5,097 bases of DNA from an uncultured Oscillospiraceae bacterium (GTDB lineage: Bacteria > Bacillota > Clostridia > Oscillospirales > Ruminococcaceae), in contig CAJGEB010000070.1 in the NCBI GenBank assembly GCA_904502045.1, positions 1-5,097 of the forward strand, written 5' to 3'. Positions within the stretch are counted from its first letter, which is position 1. Every line of letters begins with the position of its first letter. The notes below the pieces were generated by a model. The model was not told where the DNA came from and did no database searches. It saw only the letters and a list, made by a program, of their open reading frames with translations. A program made the translations under genes and the position numbers. Shown piece by piece: positions 1 to 5,097 of the stretch.

Positions 1-14
1 GTTTTAGCTTTAAT

Positions 15-85
15 ATGCGTAAGAATGCGGTGGGAATTCTTGACGGGAGAATATAAATGTGGTAATATTAAGTATAATGCGTAAG
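15..85 (+). repeat. Direct repeat ATGCGTAAG upstream of metY
   Basis: ATGCGTAAG occurs at 15-23 and again at 77-85, 62 bp apart, with a partial third copy (ATGCGG) at 25-30. The copies flank the candidate promoter. They may be binding sites for a regulator, or chance: a similar ATGCGTAAA also occurs inside the aminotransferase gene near 5055. Confidence 0.25.
40..78 (+). promoter_or_regulatory. Candidate sigma-A promoter(s) for metY
   Basis: TTGACG at 40-45 matches the -35 consensus at 5 of 6 positions. It is followed after exactly 17 bp by TAATAT at 63-68, a 4 of 6 match to the -10 box. That would start transcription near 75 and give a leader of roughly 60 nt. A perfect TATAAT lies at 73-78 but has no recognisable -35 at 16-18 bp upstream, so it is the weaker alternative. 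Either choice leaves too little room before the gene for a full SAM-I (S-box) or T-box leader, which often precede methionine genes in Firmicutes. The assignment is by eye only. Confidence 0.4.
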
Positions 86-137
86 TGTGTGTAAAAATGA
101 GAAGATACGGTAAAATATCAGGAAAGGATATGAGATA

Positions 138-1400
138 ATGAGAATAGAAACACAGTGTTTGCATGAGGGCTATTCTCCCAAAAACGGAGAGGCTCGCAAT
201 ATTCCGATATACCAGAGCTCTACTTATAAGTATGAGTCCACCGAGCATGTCGGAAAATTATTTGATCTTGCAGTAGAAGGACACATGTATTCAAGAATAT
301 CAAATCCGACGGTAGCGATGGTCGAAGAGAAGATAGCGGCGCTTGAAGGCGGAGTAGGAGCGCTTTGCACTACTTCGGGACAGGCTGCAAATATGCTGGC
401 GGTGCTTAATATAGCTAAAGCGGGGGATCATATAGTAAGCTCCTCGGAGATATACGGCGGAACGATAAATCTGTTTAACGTTACGATGAAAAAGATGGGA
501 ATAGAGGTTACCTTCGTTGACCAGAACGCACCTCTTTCGGAGCTTCAAAAAGCAATCCGTCCCAACACAAAGCTCGTATTTGGAGAAACGATAGCGAACC
601 CCTCTATATCGGTGCTTGATATAGAAAAGTTTGCACAGCTTGCTCACAGCAACGGGCTTCCGCTGATAGTTGACAGTACCTTTGCAACGCCGGTACTTTG
701 CAAACCTATTGAGTATGGTGCTGATATAGTAGTTCATTCCACCACTAAATATATGGACGGTCACGCCCTGCAGATCGGCGGAGTAATAGTAGACAGCGGA
801 AAATTTGACTGGGCAAACGGAAAATATCCCGAATTTACCGAGCCTGACGACTCTTATCACGGAGTTGTATATACCGAAATGTTCGGAAAAGCAGCGTTTA
901 TTACTAAAGCGAGAGTACAGCTGATGAGAGATATGGGAGTATACCCCACCGCTATATCGGCATTCCTTCTTAATATGGGACTTGAAACTCTTGCGGTAAG
1001 AATGGACAGATACTGCTCAAATGCCGAAAAGGTAGCCGAGTTCCTCTGCAAGAGCGATAAGATAGAGTTTGTAAATTATCCGACGGTTAAGGGTAACAAG
1101 TATTATGACCTTGCAAAGAAGTACCTGAAGGGCTGCAGCGGAGTAATTTCTTTCTCGATAAAGGGCGGAAGAGAGAACGCCGTAAGATTTATGGATTCCT
1201 TGAAGCTTGCATCGAATGAGGTTCACGTAGCGGATATAAGAACCTGCGTGCTCCATCCGGCAAGTGCTACTCACCGTCAGCTTACCGATGAGCAGCTTAT
1301 TGCAGCGGGAATTACTCCCGGACTCATCAGATTCTCGGTCGGACTTGAAAATGTCGATGATATAATTGATGATATAAAGCAGGCGTTGGAAAACGTATAA
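138..1400 (+). CDS. metY: O-acetylhomoserine sulfhydrylase (homocysteine synthase), PLP-dependent
   Basis: A 420-residue cytosolic enzyme of the Cys/Met-metabolism PLP family (fold type I). It is predicted to convert O-acetylhomoserine plus sulfide to homocysteine plus acetate in direct-sulfhydrylation methionine synthesis. Visible motifs, in order: MYSRISNPT (50-58), whose Tyr51 and Arg53 would bind PLP phosphate across the dimer; TTSGQAA (78-84), the phosphate loop; Tyr106, the likely ring-stacking residue; VDSTFATP (178-185), with Asp179 contacting the pyridine nitrogen; STTKYMDGH (201-209), with Lys204 as the Schiff-base lysine; and HPASATH then LIRFSVGLE (397-405), with Arg398 as the probable substrate-carboxylate binder. 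The length, and the insertion between the lysine and the C-terminal domain, fit MetY rather than the shorter cystathionine synthases and lyases (about 380 residues). The start is supported by AAAGGA at 123-128, 9 bp before ATG. O-succinylhomoserine or O-acetylserine as substrate cannot be excluded from sequence. Confidence 0.9.
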   Translation: MRIETQCLHEGYSPKNGEARNIPIYQSSTYKYESTEHVGKLFDLAVEGHMYSRISNPTVAMVEEKIAALEGGVGALCTTSGQAANMLAVLNIAKAGDHIVSSSEIYGGTINLFNVTMKKMGIEVTFVDQNAPLSELQKAIRPNTKLVFGETIANPSISVLDIEKFAQLAHSNGLPLIVDSTFATPVLCKPIEYGADIVVHSTTKYMDGHALQIGGVIVDSGKFDWANGKYPEFTEPDDSYHGVVYTEMFGKAAFITKARVQLMRDMGVYPTAISAFLLNMGLETLAVRMDRYCSNAEKVAEFLCKSDKIEFVNYPTVKGNKYYDLAKKYLKGCSGVISFSIKGGRENAVRFMDSLKLASNEVHVADIRTCVLHPASATHRQLTDEQLIAAGITPGLIRFSVGLENVDDIIDDIKQALENV

Positions 1401-1424
1401 TATGAGGAAAAGAGAGGAATAAAA

Positions 1425-2426
1425 ATGAAAAAGATAACGAGAATTTTAGCTGTAATACTCGTAGCGGTTATGGTATTCAGCTTTACAGCGTGCAGTAACT
1501 GGGTAGTAAAAGGCGGCGGAGAAACGGTTCCCAAGGGAATATACGCTCTCAGAATGATAAGCGCGTTTTATATGGCAGAGGTAGAGCTTGACCTTGAAGA
1601 AGCGTTGACTACCAAGGAATTACTCAAAAAAGAAATAGACGGAGTGTCGGCGGAAGAGTGGATAAAGGATTTCACTCTCGAGGCGGTTAAGAAGTATATT
1701 GCAGTAGAAAAAGAGTTCAAAAGACTTGAGCTTAAGTTGAGTGATAATTCGATAGCTTATGCAAAGAGTATGGCGGCAAGCCAGTGGAAAACGTATCAGT
1801 TTACCTACGCTAAAAACGGAATAAGCCTTGAAACCCTTGAAAATGCTAACATAAACTCAAGAAAAGAGAGCGTACTGTTCTGGGAGCTGTACGGTGAGGG
1901 CGGCGAGCAGGAAGTAACCGATTCTCAGATAGAGGATTTCTTTGAAGAGAACTACTTCACGATCAACGAGATATTGCTTCCGAAAAAGGACGAGGACGGT
2001 AAGGTTTACGACGAGGCAAAGCTTCAGGAGTTGAGAGATAAGGCTCAGGACTATCTTGAGAGAGCCGCCACAGAGGATTTTGACCAGCTTGTAGCAGAAT
2101 CTATGGACGAGCATATTCATGAGGGCGAAACTTATGAGAAGATGATCTCGAAGGAGAAGTCAGGCTATGAGGAAAGTACGATTAATAAGCTGACTGCGGC
2201 GAAGGTCGGAGACGTATTCATGGACGAGGATGACGAGTACATATTGGTAATCAAAAAATGTGAAACGGAAGACGTCGACGAGATAATAGAAAAAAATCAC
2301 GATTCGCTTGTAACTGAAATGAAAACGGATGAGTTCGGAGATTATCTTTTAGGCGTTGCTGATGAAATGGATATTAAAGTAAACGAGAAAAATTTTGTTG
2401 CGCCTTCTAAAATGAAATTAGACTAA
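1425..2426 (+). CDS. Lipoprotein, PrsA/SurA-like with a degenerate parvulin domain
   Basis: A 333-residue predicted lipoprotein. The N-terminus has KK-R followed by a hydrophobic stretch (about 7-20) and the lipobox FTAC, so Cys23 would be lipidated and the protein anchored on the outer face of the membrane. Residues about 40-175 are mostly helical, charged and Lys/Glu-rich, as in the chaperone part of SurA/PrsA proteins. Residues about 178-281 resemble a parvulin (PpiC) rotamase: FTINEILLP takes the place of the usual hILV strand, then a helix with KAQDYLERAATEDFDQLVAE matches the common 'ALLEKLKAGEDFAELAKE' pattern, and AAKVGDVFMDEDDEYILVIK matches the last strands. The His of the first strand is replaced and the glycine-rich 'GGDLG' section is not recognisable, so catalytic prolyl isomerase activity is doubtful. 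A foldase or holdase role for secreted proteins is inferred. The gene follows metY by 24 bp with its own Shine-Dalgarno AGAGGA (1413-1418), suggesting one operon, though no functional link to methionine synthesis is obvious. Confidence 0.7.
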   Translation: MKKITRILAVILVAVMVFSFTACSNWVVKGGGETVPKGIYALRMISAFYMAEVELDLEEALTTKELLKKEIDGVSAEEWIKDFTLEAVKKYIAVEKEFKRLELKLSDNSIAYAKSMAASQWKTYQFTYAKNGISLETLENANINSRKESVLFWELYGEGGEQEVTDSQIEDFFEENYFTINEILLPKKDEDGKVYDEAKLQELRDKAQDYLERAATEDFDQLVAESMDEHIHEGETYEKMISKEKSGYEESTINKLTAAKVGDVFMDEDDEYILVIKKCETEDVDEIIEKNHDSLVTEMKTDEFGDYLLGVADEMDIKVNEKNFVAPSKMKLD

Positions 2427-2430
2427 TCAC

Positions 2431-2512
2431 AAAAGCCCGCTTTGATTTCAGATTTAAAATATTACCGTAAAAATCGGGGATAATATTTTAAACTGAAAGA
2501 AGGCGGGTTTTT
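2431..2512 (+). terminator. Long hairpin plus T-run, intrinsic terminator of the metY-lipoprotein unit
   Basis: The hairpin begins four bases after the lipoprotein stop. The basal stem pairs AAAAGCCCGCTTT (2431-2443) with AAGGCGGGTTTTT (2500-2512), including G-T wobbles at 2435/2508 and 2441/2502. After a small internal loop, TTTCAG (2446-2451) pairs with CTGAAA (2493-2498). After one bulged A, TTTAAAATATTA (2453-2464) pairs with TAATATTTTAAA (2481-2492). The loop region is 2465-2480. The GC-rich base directly abutting TTTTT is typical of an intrinsic terminator, but the total stem of about 31 bp is much longer than usual. An A-run precedes the 5' arm, so it could also terminate transcription on the minus strand. 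The 3' arm overlaps the ribosome binding site of the next gene. Confidence 0.75.
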
Positions 2513-2518
2513 AATTTG
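2500..2518 (+). promoter_or_regulatory. Ribosome binding site and TTG start of the glycosyltransferase
   Basis: AAGGCGGG at 2500-2507 is a one-mismatch Shine-Dalgarno (AAGGAGG-like), 8 bp before TTG at 2516. The reading frame is open upstream only to TAA at 2489-2491 and contains no ATG, GTG or other TTG in that interval. The first glycosyltransferase strand (VSAVIPVY) begins at residue 3, so no downstream start is possible without cutting the fold. TTG is therefore the only reasonable start. The Shine-Dalgarno is fully paired in the 2431-2512 hairpin in any transcript that reads through from upstream. Confidence 0.65.
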
Positions 2519-3565
2519 AAGGTATCGGCAGTAATACCGGTGTATGATCCTGACGAGGATTTTTTGGATGCGGTTTGGGCTATACTGAAAAAGGGATTCC
2601 ACAGAGTAATAATAGTGGATGACGGCAGTGCGCCTGACAAGCGAGGGTATTTTGAAAAGGTAGGGAAAGATGAGCGGTGCGTAGTGCTGAGGCACAGCGC
2701 TCACCTCGGAAGAGGGCGTGCGCTGAAAACGGCGTTTAACTATTTTGTTGAAAATTGCGGGGAAGATGTCGGAGTTGTAACTGCAGACGGTGATAATAAT
2801 TACGGTGTTGAGGATATTTGGCGTTGCGCGGAGGAGTTGGTACGGAAACCTGAATGTCTTGTGCTTGGTATCAGAGATTTTGATTTTTCCGGAATGCCGA
2901 AGCTGAATGCACTCGGAAATAAGATAACGGCGTGGGTATTTAAATATATTTGCGGTATAAAGGTATCAGACGCGCAAACGGGACTGCGGGGGATCCCGAC
3001 GGAATTTGTAAAAAGGCTGCTTACGGTATCGGGAGAGCGGTTCGATTTTGAAACTAATATGCTGATTGAAAGTGACGTTGAGGATATTCCGATAAGTGAA
3101 TTTGAGGTGAAGGAGTACCGCGGCGGAGCGAAAAGAACATATTATAATCCGACTCTCGATTCGATAAAGGTATACAAAACGATACTGACGTATCTGTTTT
3201 CATCGACGGCTGCAACGGTAGTTGACATACTCGCGTTTGCAGTTTTGAATGCAATGATGAATGAGGTGGAGCCAAAGCAAAGGCTGCTTGTGGCTACTAT
3301 TATTGCAAGGGTGATTTCATCGGCGTTGAGCTTTGCGGTGAACAGGAGATTAGTGTTTAAGGCAAAGGATGATGTGAGAGATACGGGGCTGAGATATTTT
3401 GCATTGAGTGCAGCAAAGCTAGCCCTGTCCTACGGCGGAATTTATCTTCTTTCGGGGAAGTTGCATTTGGCTGCGACTCCCGCAAAAATCATCACAGATG
3501 CACTGCTTGGAATTGCAAGCTTTAAGCTGCAGCGCGAATGGGTGTTTGAAGCGGGGAAAAGGTAA
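2516..3565 (+). CDS. GT2 glycosyltransferase fused to a GtrA-like membrane domain
   Basis: A 349-residue two-domain protein. Residues 1 to about 215 form a GT-A catalytic domain of family GT2, closest in pattern to dolichol-phosphate mannosyltransferase (DPM1) and polyprenyl-phosphate glycosyltransferases. VIPVYDP (6-12) and DDGS (35-38) bind the nucleotide, ADGDNNY (90-96) holds the metal-binding D91-x-D93, and DAQTGLRG (152-159) and RFDFETNMLIES (175-186) are typical acceptor-side motifs. Residues about 225-345 form a GtrA-like domain with about four hydrophobic segments (near 224-248, 257-278, 293-312, 318-337). It carries the paired hallmark motifs FAVNRRLVFKAK (273-284) and FKLQREWVFEA (336-346). 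The expected role is transfer of a sugar from a nucleotide donor to a polyprenyl phosphate at the inner membrane face, with the GtrA part assisting its translocation for envelope glycosylation. The donor sugar and final acceptor cannot be told. No partner glycan genes lie in the window. The start is TTG and no clear private promoter was found upstream. Confidence 0.88.
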   Translation: MKVSAVIPVYDPDEDFLDAVWAILKKGFHRVIIVDDGSAPDKRGYFEKVGKDERCVVLRHSAHLGRGRALKTAFNYFVENCGEDVGVVTADGDNNYGVEDIWRCAEELVRKPECLVLGIRDFDFSGMPKLNALGNKITAWVFKYICGIKVSDAQTGLRGIPTEFVKRLLTVSGERFDFETNMLIESDVEDIPISEFEVKEYRGGAKRTYYNPTLDSIKVYKTILTYLFSSTAATVVDILAFAVLNAMMNEVEPKQRLLVATIIARVISSALSFAVNRRLVFKAKDDVRDTGLRYFALSAAKLALSYGGIYLLSGKLHLAATPAKIITDALLGIASFKLQREWVFEAGKR

Positions 3566-3576
3566 CGAAAGAAGAC

Positions 3577-3644
3577 TTGCATAAAAATCGCAGAAATGGG
3601 TAAAAATCTATTACTGCGATTTAATTTTGCATAATTTTATGCAA
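3577..3644. repeat. Nested inverted repeats with competing pairings
   Basis: TTGCATAAAA (3577-3586) is the exact reverse complement of TTTTATGCAA (3635-3644) and encloses the terminator-like stem. A second TTGCAT (3627-3632) can pair with the same ATGCAA (3639-3644) around a 6-nt AATTTT spacer. The 3639-3644 segment therefore has two mutually exclusive partners. The 18-bp dyad at 3627-3644 could equally be a DNA operator for a dimeric regulator. Function is unknown. Confidence 0.45.
3585..3628 (+). terminator. Probable intrinsic terminator of the glycosyltransferase gene
   Basis: AAATCGCAG (3585-3593) and CTGCGATTT (3614-3622) form a perfect 9-bp stem around a 20-nt loop, followed by AATTTT (3623-3628). 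It lies 20 bp after the glycosyltransferase stop. The loop is large and the T-tract is interrupted by AA, so it may be a weak terminator. An overlapping dyad offers an alternative fold (see the 3577-3644 entry). Confidence 0.5.
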
Positions 3645-3723
3645 TGTGGATTCAAAAAGTGCAGAGGAACGGGGCGGAATATAGGAAAAGATAAATAAAA
3701 AATGAAATTTTTTAAAAAAGAAC

Positions 3724-3752
3724 TTGCAAAACGGAGGAGAAAGTATTACAAT
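3724..3752 (+). promoter_or_regulatory. Candidate sigma-A promoter for the aminotransferase
   Basis: TTGCAA (3724-3729, 4 of 6 to the -35 consensus) is followed by exactly 17 bp and then TACAAT (3747-3752, 5 of 6 to the -10 consensus). Transcription would start near 3759, giving a leader of about 64 nt to ATG at 3823. The GGAGGAG at 3733-3739 would then lie in the promoter spacer. It has no ATG, GTG or TTG at normal distance and so would not act as a ribosome binding site. The rest of the 257-bp gap (3566-3822) shows only the hairpins listed and AT-rich sequence. Confidence 0.5.
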
Positions 3753-3822
3753 ATAGCGTAGTTTGAAAAGATATGGAAAAAAGAAAGGGAGCTTTCATAA
3801 AACGGAAGCAAAGATTGGTGCT

Positions 3823-5094
3823 ATGAAAAAGTATTCTGAGATGACGGTTGCGGAGATGAAAAGTGAGCTTGAGTTACTAAAGGCCGAGTACCAAAAGCTG
3901 CAGGGAGAAAATTTGAGTTTAAATATGGCGAGAGGACGTCCGAGTGAGGAGCAGCTTTGTATTGCTGAGGATATACTTTCGGATAAGAGCTACGTGGCGG
4001 AGAACGGGTTTGATTGCCGTAATTACGGTATTGTGGACGGAATTCCCGAAGCAAAAAGAATGTTTGCGCAGATACTTGAGGTTCCGTCTGAAAACGTATT
4101 TGTCGGCGGAAATTCAAGCTTAAGCCTTATGTACGATTGCGTTATCTGGAGCGTACTTTTCGGAAATATCAACAGCGAGAAGCCCTGGAAGGATTGCGGT
4201 AAAGTAAAGTTTTTGTGTCCGGTTCCGGGATACGACAGGCACTTTGCGATATGCGAAGAACTCGGAATCGAGATGATAAACGTGCCTCTCGGAGAAGAGG
4301 GACCTGATATGGATAGGGTGGAGCGTCTTGTGGCTGAGGACGAGAGTATCAAGGGAATTTGGTGCGTACCGAAGTATTCGAATCCCACCGGAATTACATA
4401 TTCCGATGAAACGGTAAAGAGATTTGCGGCGCTCAAGCCTGCGGCTAAGGATTTCAGAATCTTCTGGGATAATGCGTACTGTGTGCATGATTTAGACGTA
4501 GAAAACCCCGATAAGCTGCTTAATTTATATACCGAGTGCGAAAAGAATGGTACTTTGGATATGTGCTATATATTCAGCTCCACATCGAAGATATCATTTG
4601 CAGGCGGCGGAGTTTCCTGCGTTGCCGCAAGCAAGGGAAATATCGCAGAGATAAAGAAGAGAATGACGATAAAGACTATCGGATACGACAAATTGGCGCA
4701 GCTGCACCATGCAAGATACTTCAAGGATCTCGCGGCAGTTAAGGATACGATGGATAGACATTCGAAATATATGAAGGTGCGTTTTGACGCGGTATTGGAT
4801 ACTCTTGAAAAGGAGTTATCGGGATACGGTATAGCGAAGTGGACGAATCCCCGCGGAGGATACTTCATCTCCTTTGACACCATTCCGCACTGCGCGAAGA
4901 GGGTAGTGGCGCTTTGTAAAGATGCGGGAGTAGTGCTTACGGGAGCAGGAGCTACATTCCCCTACGGTAAAGACGAAAACGATTCCAATATAAGAATTGC
5001 GCCGTCTTGCCCCACTCCTGAGGAGCTGCTGCTTGCGGCAAAGCTTTTCAGTTTATGCGTAAAGATTGCAAGCCTTGAAAAAATGATAGGATAA
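3823..5094 (+). CDS. Aspartate aminotransferase, subgroup Ic (AspT-like, PF12897 type)
   Basis: A 423-residue PLP-dependent aminotransferase expected to interconvert aspartate and 2-oxoglutarate with oxaloacetate and glutamate. It recalls the Corynebacterium AspT type throughout rather than classical AspC. Counting from ATG at 3823: LSLNMARGRPSEEQL (31-45), the family's N-terminal signature; CRNYGIVDGI (65-74); GGNSSLSLMYD (95-105), the phosphate region; CPVPGYDRHF (132-141); YSNPTG (185-190), with Asn187 near the PLP O3'; WDNAYCVHDL (215-224), with Asp216 and Tyr219 at the ring; SSTSKISFAGGG (252-263), with Lys256 as the Schiff-base lysine; and NIRIAPS (389-395), with Arg391 binding the substrate alpha-carboxylate. 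The frame is open to a TTG at 3763, adding 20 basic residues, but that TTG has no Shine-Dalgarno at normal spacing and lies only a few bases from the inferred transcription start. ATG 3823 also matches the family's usual length of about 425-435. The ribosome binding site for it is weak (GGAAG at 3804-3808, 14 bp away). Oxaloacetate-derived aspartate would feed methionine, threonine, lysine and pyrimidine synthesis. Confidence 0.85.
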   Translation: MKKYSEMTVAEMKSELELLKAEYQKLQGENLSLNMARGRPSEEQLCIAEDILSDKSYVAENGFDCRNYGIVDGIPEAKRMFAQILEVPSENVFVGGNSSLSLMYDCVIWSVLFGNINSEKPWKDCGKVKFLCPVPGYDRHFAICEELGIEMINVPLGEEGPDMDRVERLVAEDESIKGIWCVPKYSNPTGITYSDETVKRFAALKPAAKDFRIFWDNAYCVHDLDVENPDKLLNLYTECEKNGTLDMCYIFSSTSKISFAGGGVSCVAASKGNIAEIKKRMTIKTIGYDKLAQLHHARYFKDLAAVKDTMDRHSKYMKVRFDAVLDTLEKELSGYGIAKWTNPRGGYFISFDTIPHCAKRVVALCKDAGVVLTGAGATFPYGKDENDSNIRIAPSCPTPEELLLAAKLFSLCVKIASLEKMIG

Positions 5095-5097
5095 AAA

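Noticed and set aside
1..137. SAM riboswitch or T-box leader upstream of metY
   Set aside because: No S-box-like paired elements or T-box core sequence with a following terminator could be seen in these bases. Something beginning before the window cannot be excluded.
300..860. Minus-strand open frame of 186 codons opposite metY
   Set aside because: It lies wholly inside a gene with all family motifs intact. Its translation is rich in Tyr, Arg and Ser without any recognisable domain, as expected from a shadow frame.
3702..3761. Small ORF of 19 codons (MKFFKKELAKRRRKYYNIA) in the gap before the aminotransferase
   Set aside because: It has a GGAAAAG 11 bp upstream and ends just before TTG 3763, but it spans the better-supported promoter and is low-complexity Lys/Arg-rich sequence from an A-rich region. 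There is no evidence of coding.
3763..3822. TTG at 3763 as the start of the aminotransferase
   Set aside because: The nearest Shine-Dalgarno is 23 bp away, the extra 20 residues are unlike the family N-terminus, and the TTG lies only a few bases from the inferred transcription start.
4023..4488. Two overlapping minus-strand open frames opposite the aminotransferase
   Set aside because: Both are antisense to a well-conserved coding region, have no recognisable domains and overlap each other. They are shadow frames.
4536..4742. Plus-strand 68-codon open frame inside the aminotransferase
   Set aside because: It is an alternate frame across the Schiff-base lysine region, and its Arg/Lys-rich translation has no recognisable family.

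Overview
The window reads as an ordinary chromosomal stretch from a low-to-moderate GC Gram-positive bacterium, most likely a member of the Clostridia (Oscillospiraceae/Ruminococcus-like). This placement is an inference. It rests on frequent AGA (Arg) and ATA (Ile) codons, purine-rich Shine-Dalgarno sites, one probable TTG start, hairpin-plus-T-run terminators, and a lipoprotein with a Gram-positive style signal. All four convincing genes lie on the + strand. I saw no mobile element, CRISPR array, rRNA or tRNA.

Layout: (1) Positions 1-137 are a leader with a candidate sigma-A promoter and a 9-bp direct repeat. (2) 138-1400 is a PLP-dependent O-acetylhomoserine sulfhydrylase (MetY type), which makes homocysteine for methionine synthesis. 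(3) 1425-2426, only 24 bp downstream and with its own Shine-Dalgarno, is a lipoprotein with a PrsA/SurA-like plan and a degenerate parvulin domain. It is probably co-transcribed with metY. (4) 2431-2512 is a very long, almost continuous hairpin ending in a T-run. It looks like the terminator of this pair, but its 3' arm also carries the apparent ribosome binding site of the next gene. (5) 2516-3565 is a GT2 glycosyltransferase fused to a GtrA-like membrane domain, with a TTG start. (6) 3566-3822 is an intergenic region with a terminator-like hairpin, an overlapping dyad and a good promoter candidate. (7) 3823-5094 is a subgroup Ic (AspT-like) aspartate aminotransferase. The window ends three bases after its stop.

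Possible links: aspartate is the precursor of homoserine, so the aminotransferase and MetY sit at opposite ends of the aspartate-to-homocysteine route. They are in separate transcription units, so this may be coincidence. The lipoprotein and the glycosyltransferase both act at the membrane or cell envelope. No new biological system is evident. The most unusual signals are non-coding: the terminator/ribosome-binding-site overlap at 2431-2518 and the alternative pairing structure at 3577-3644.
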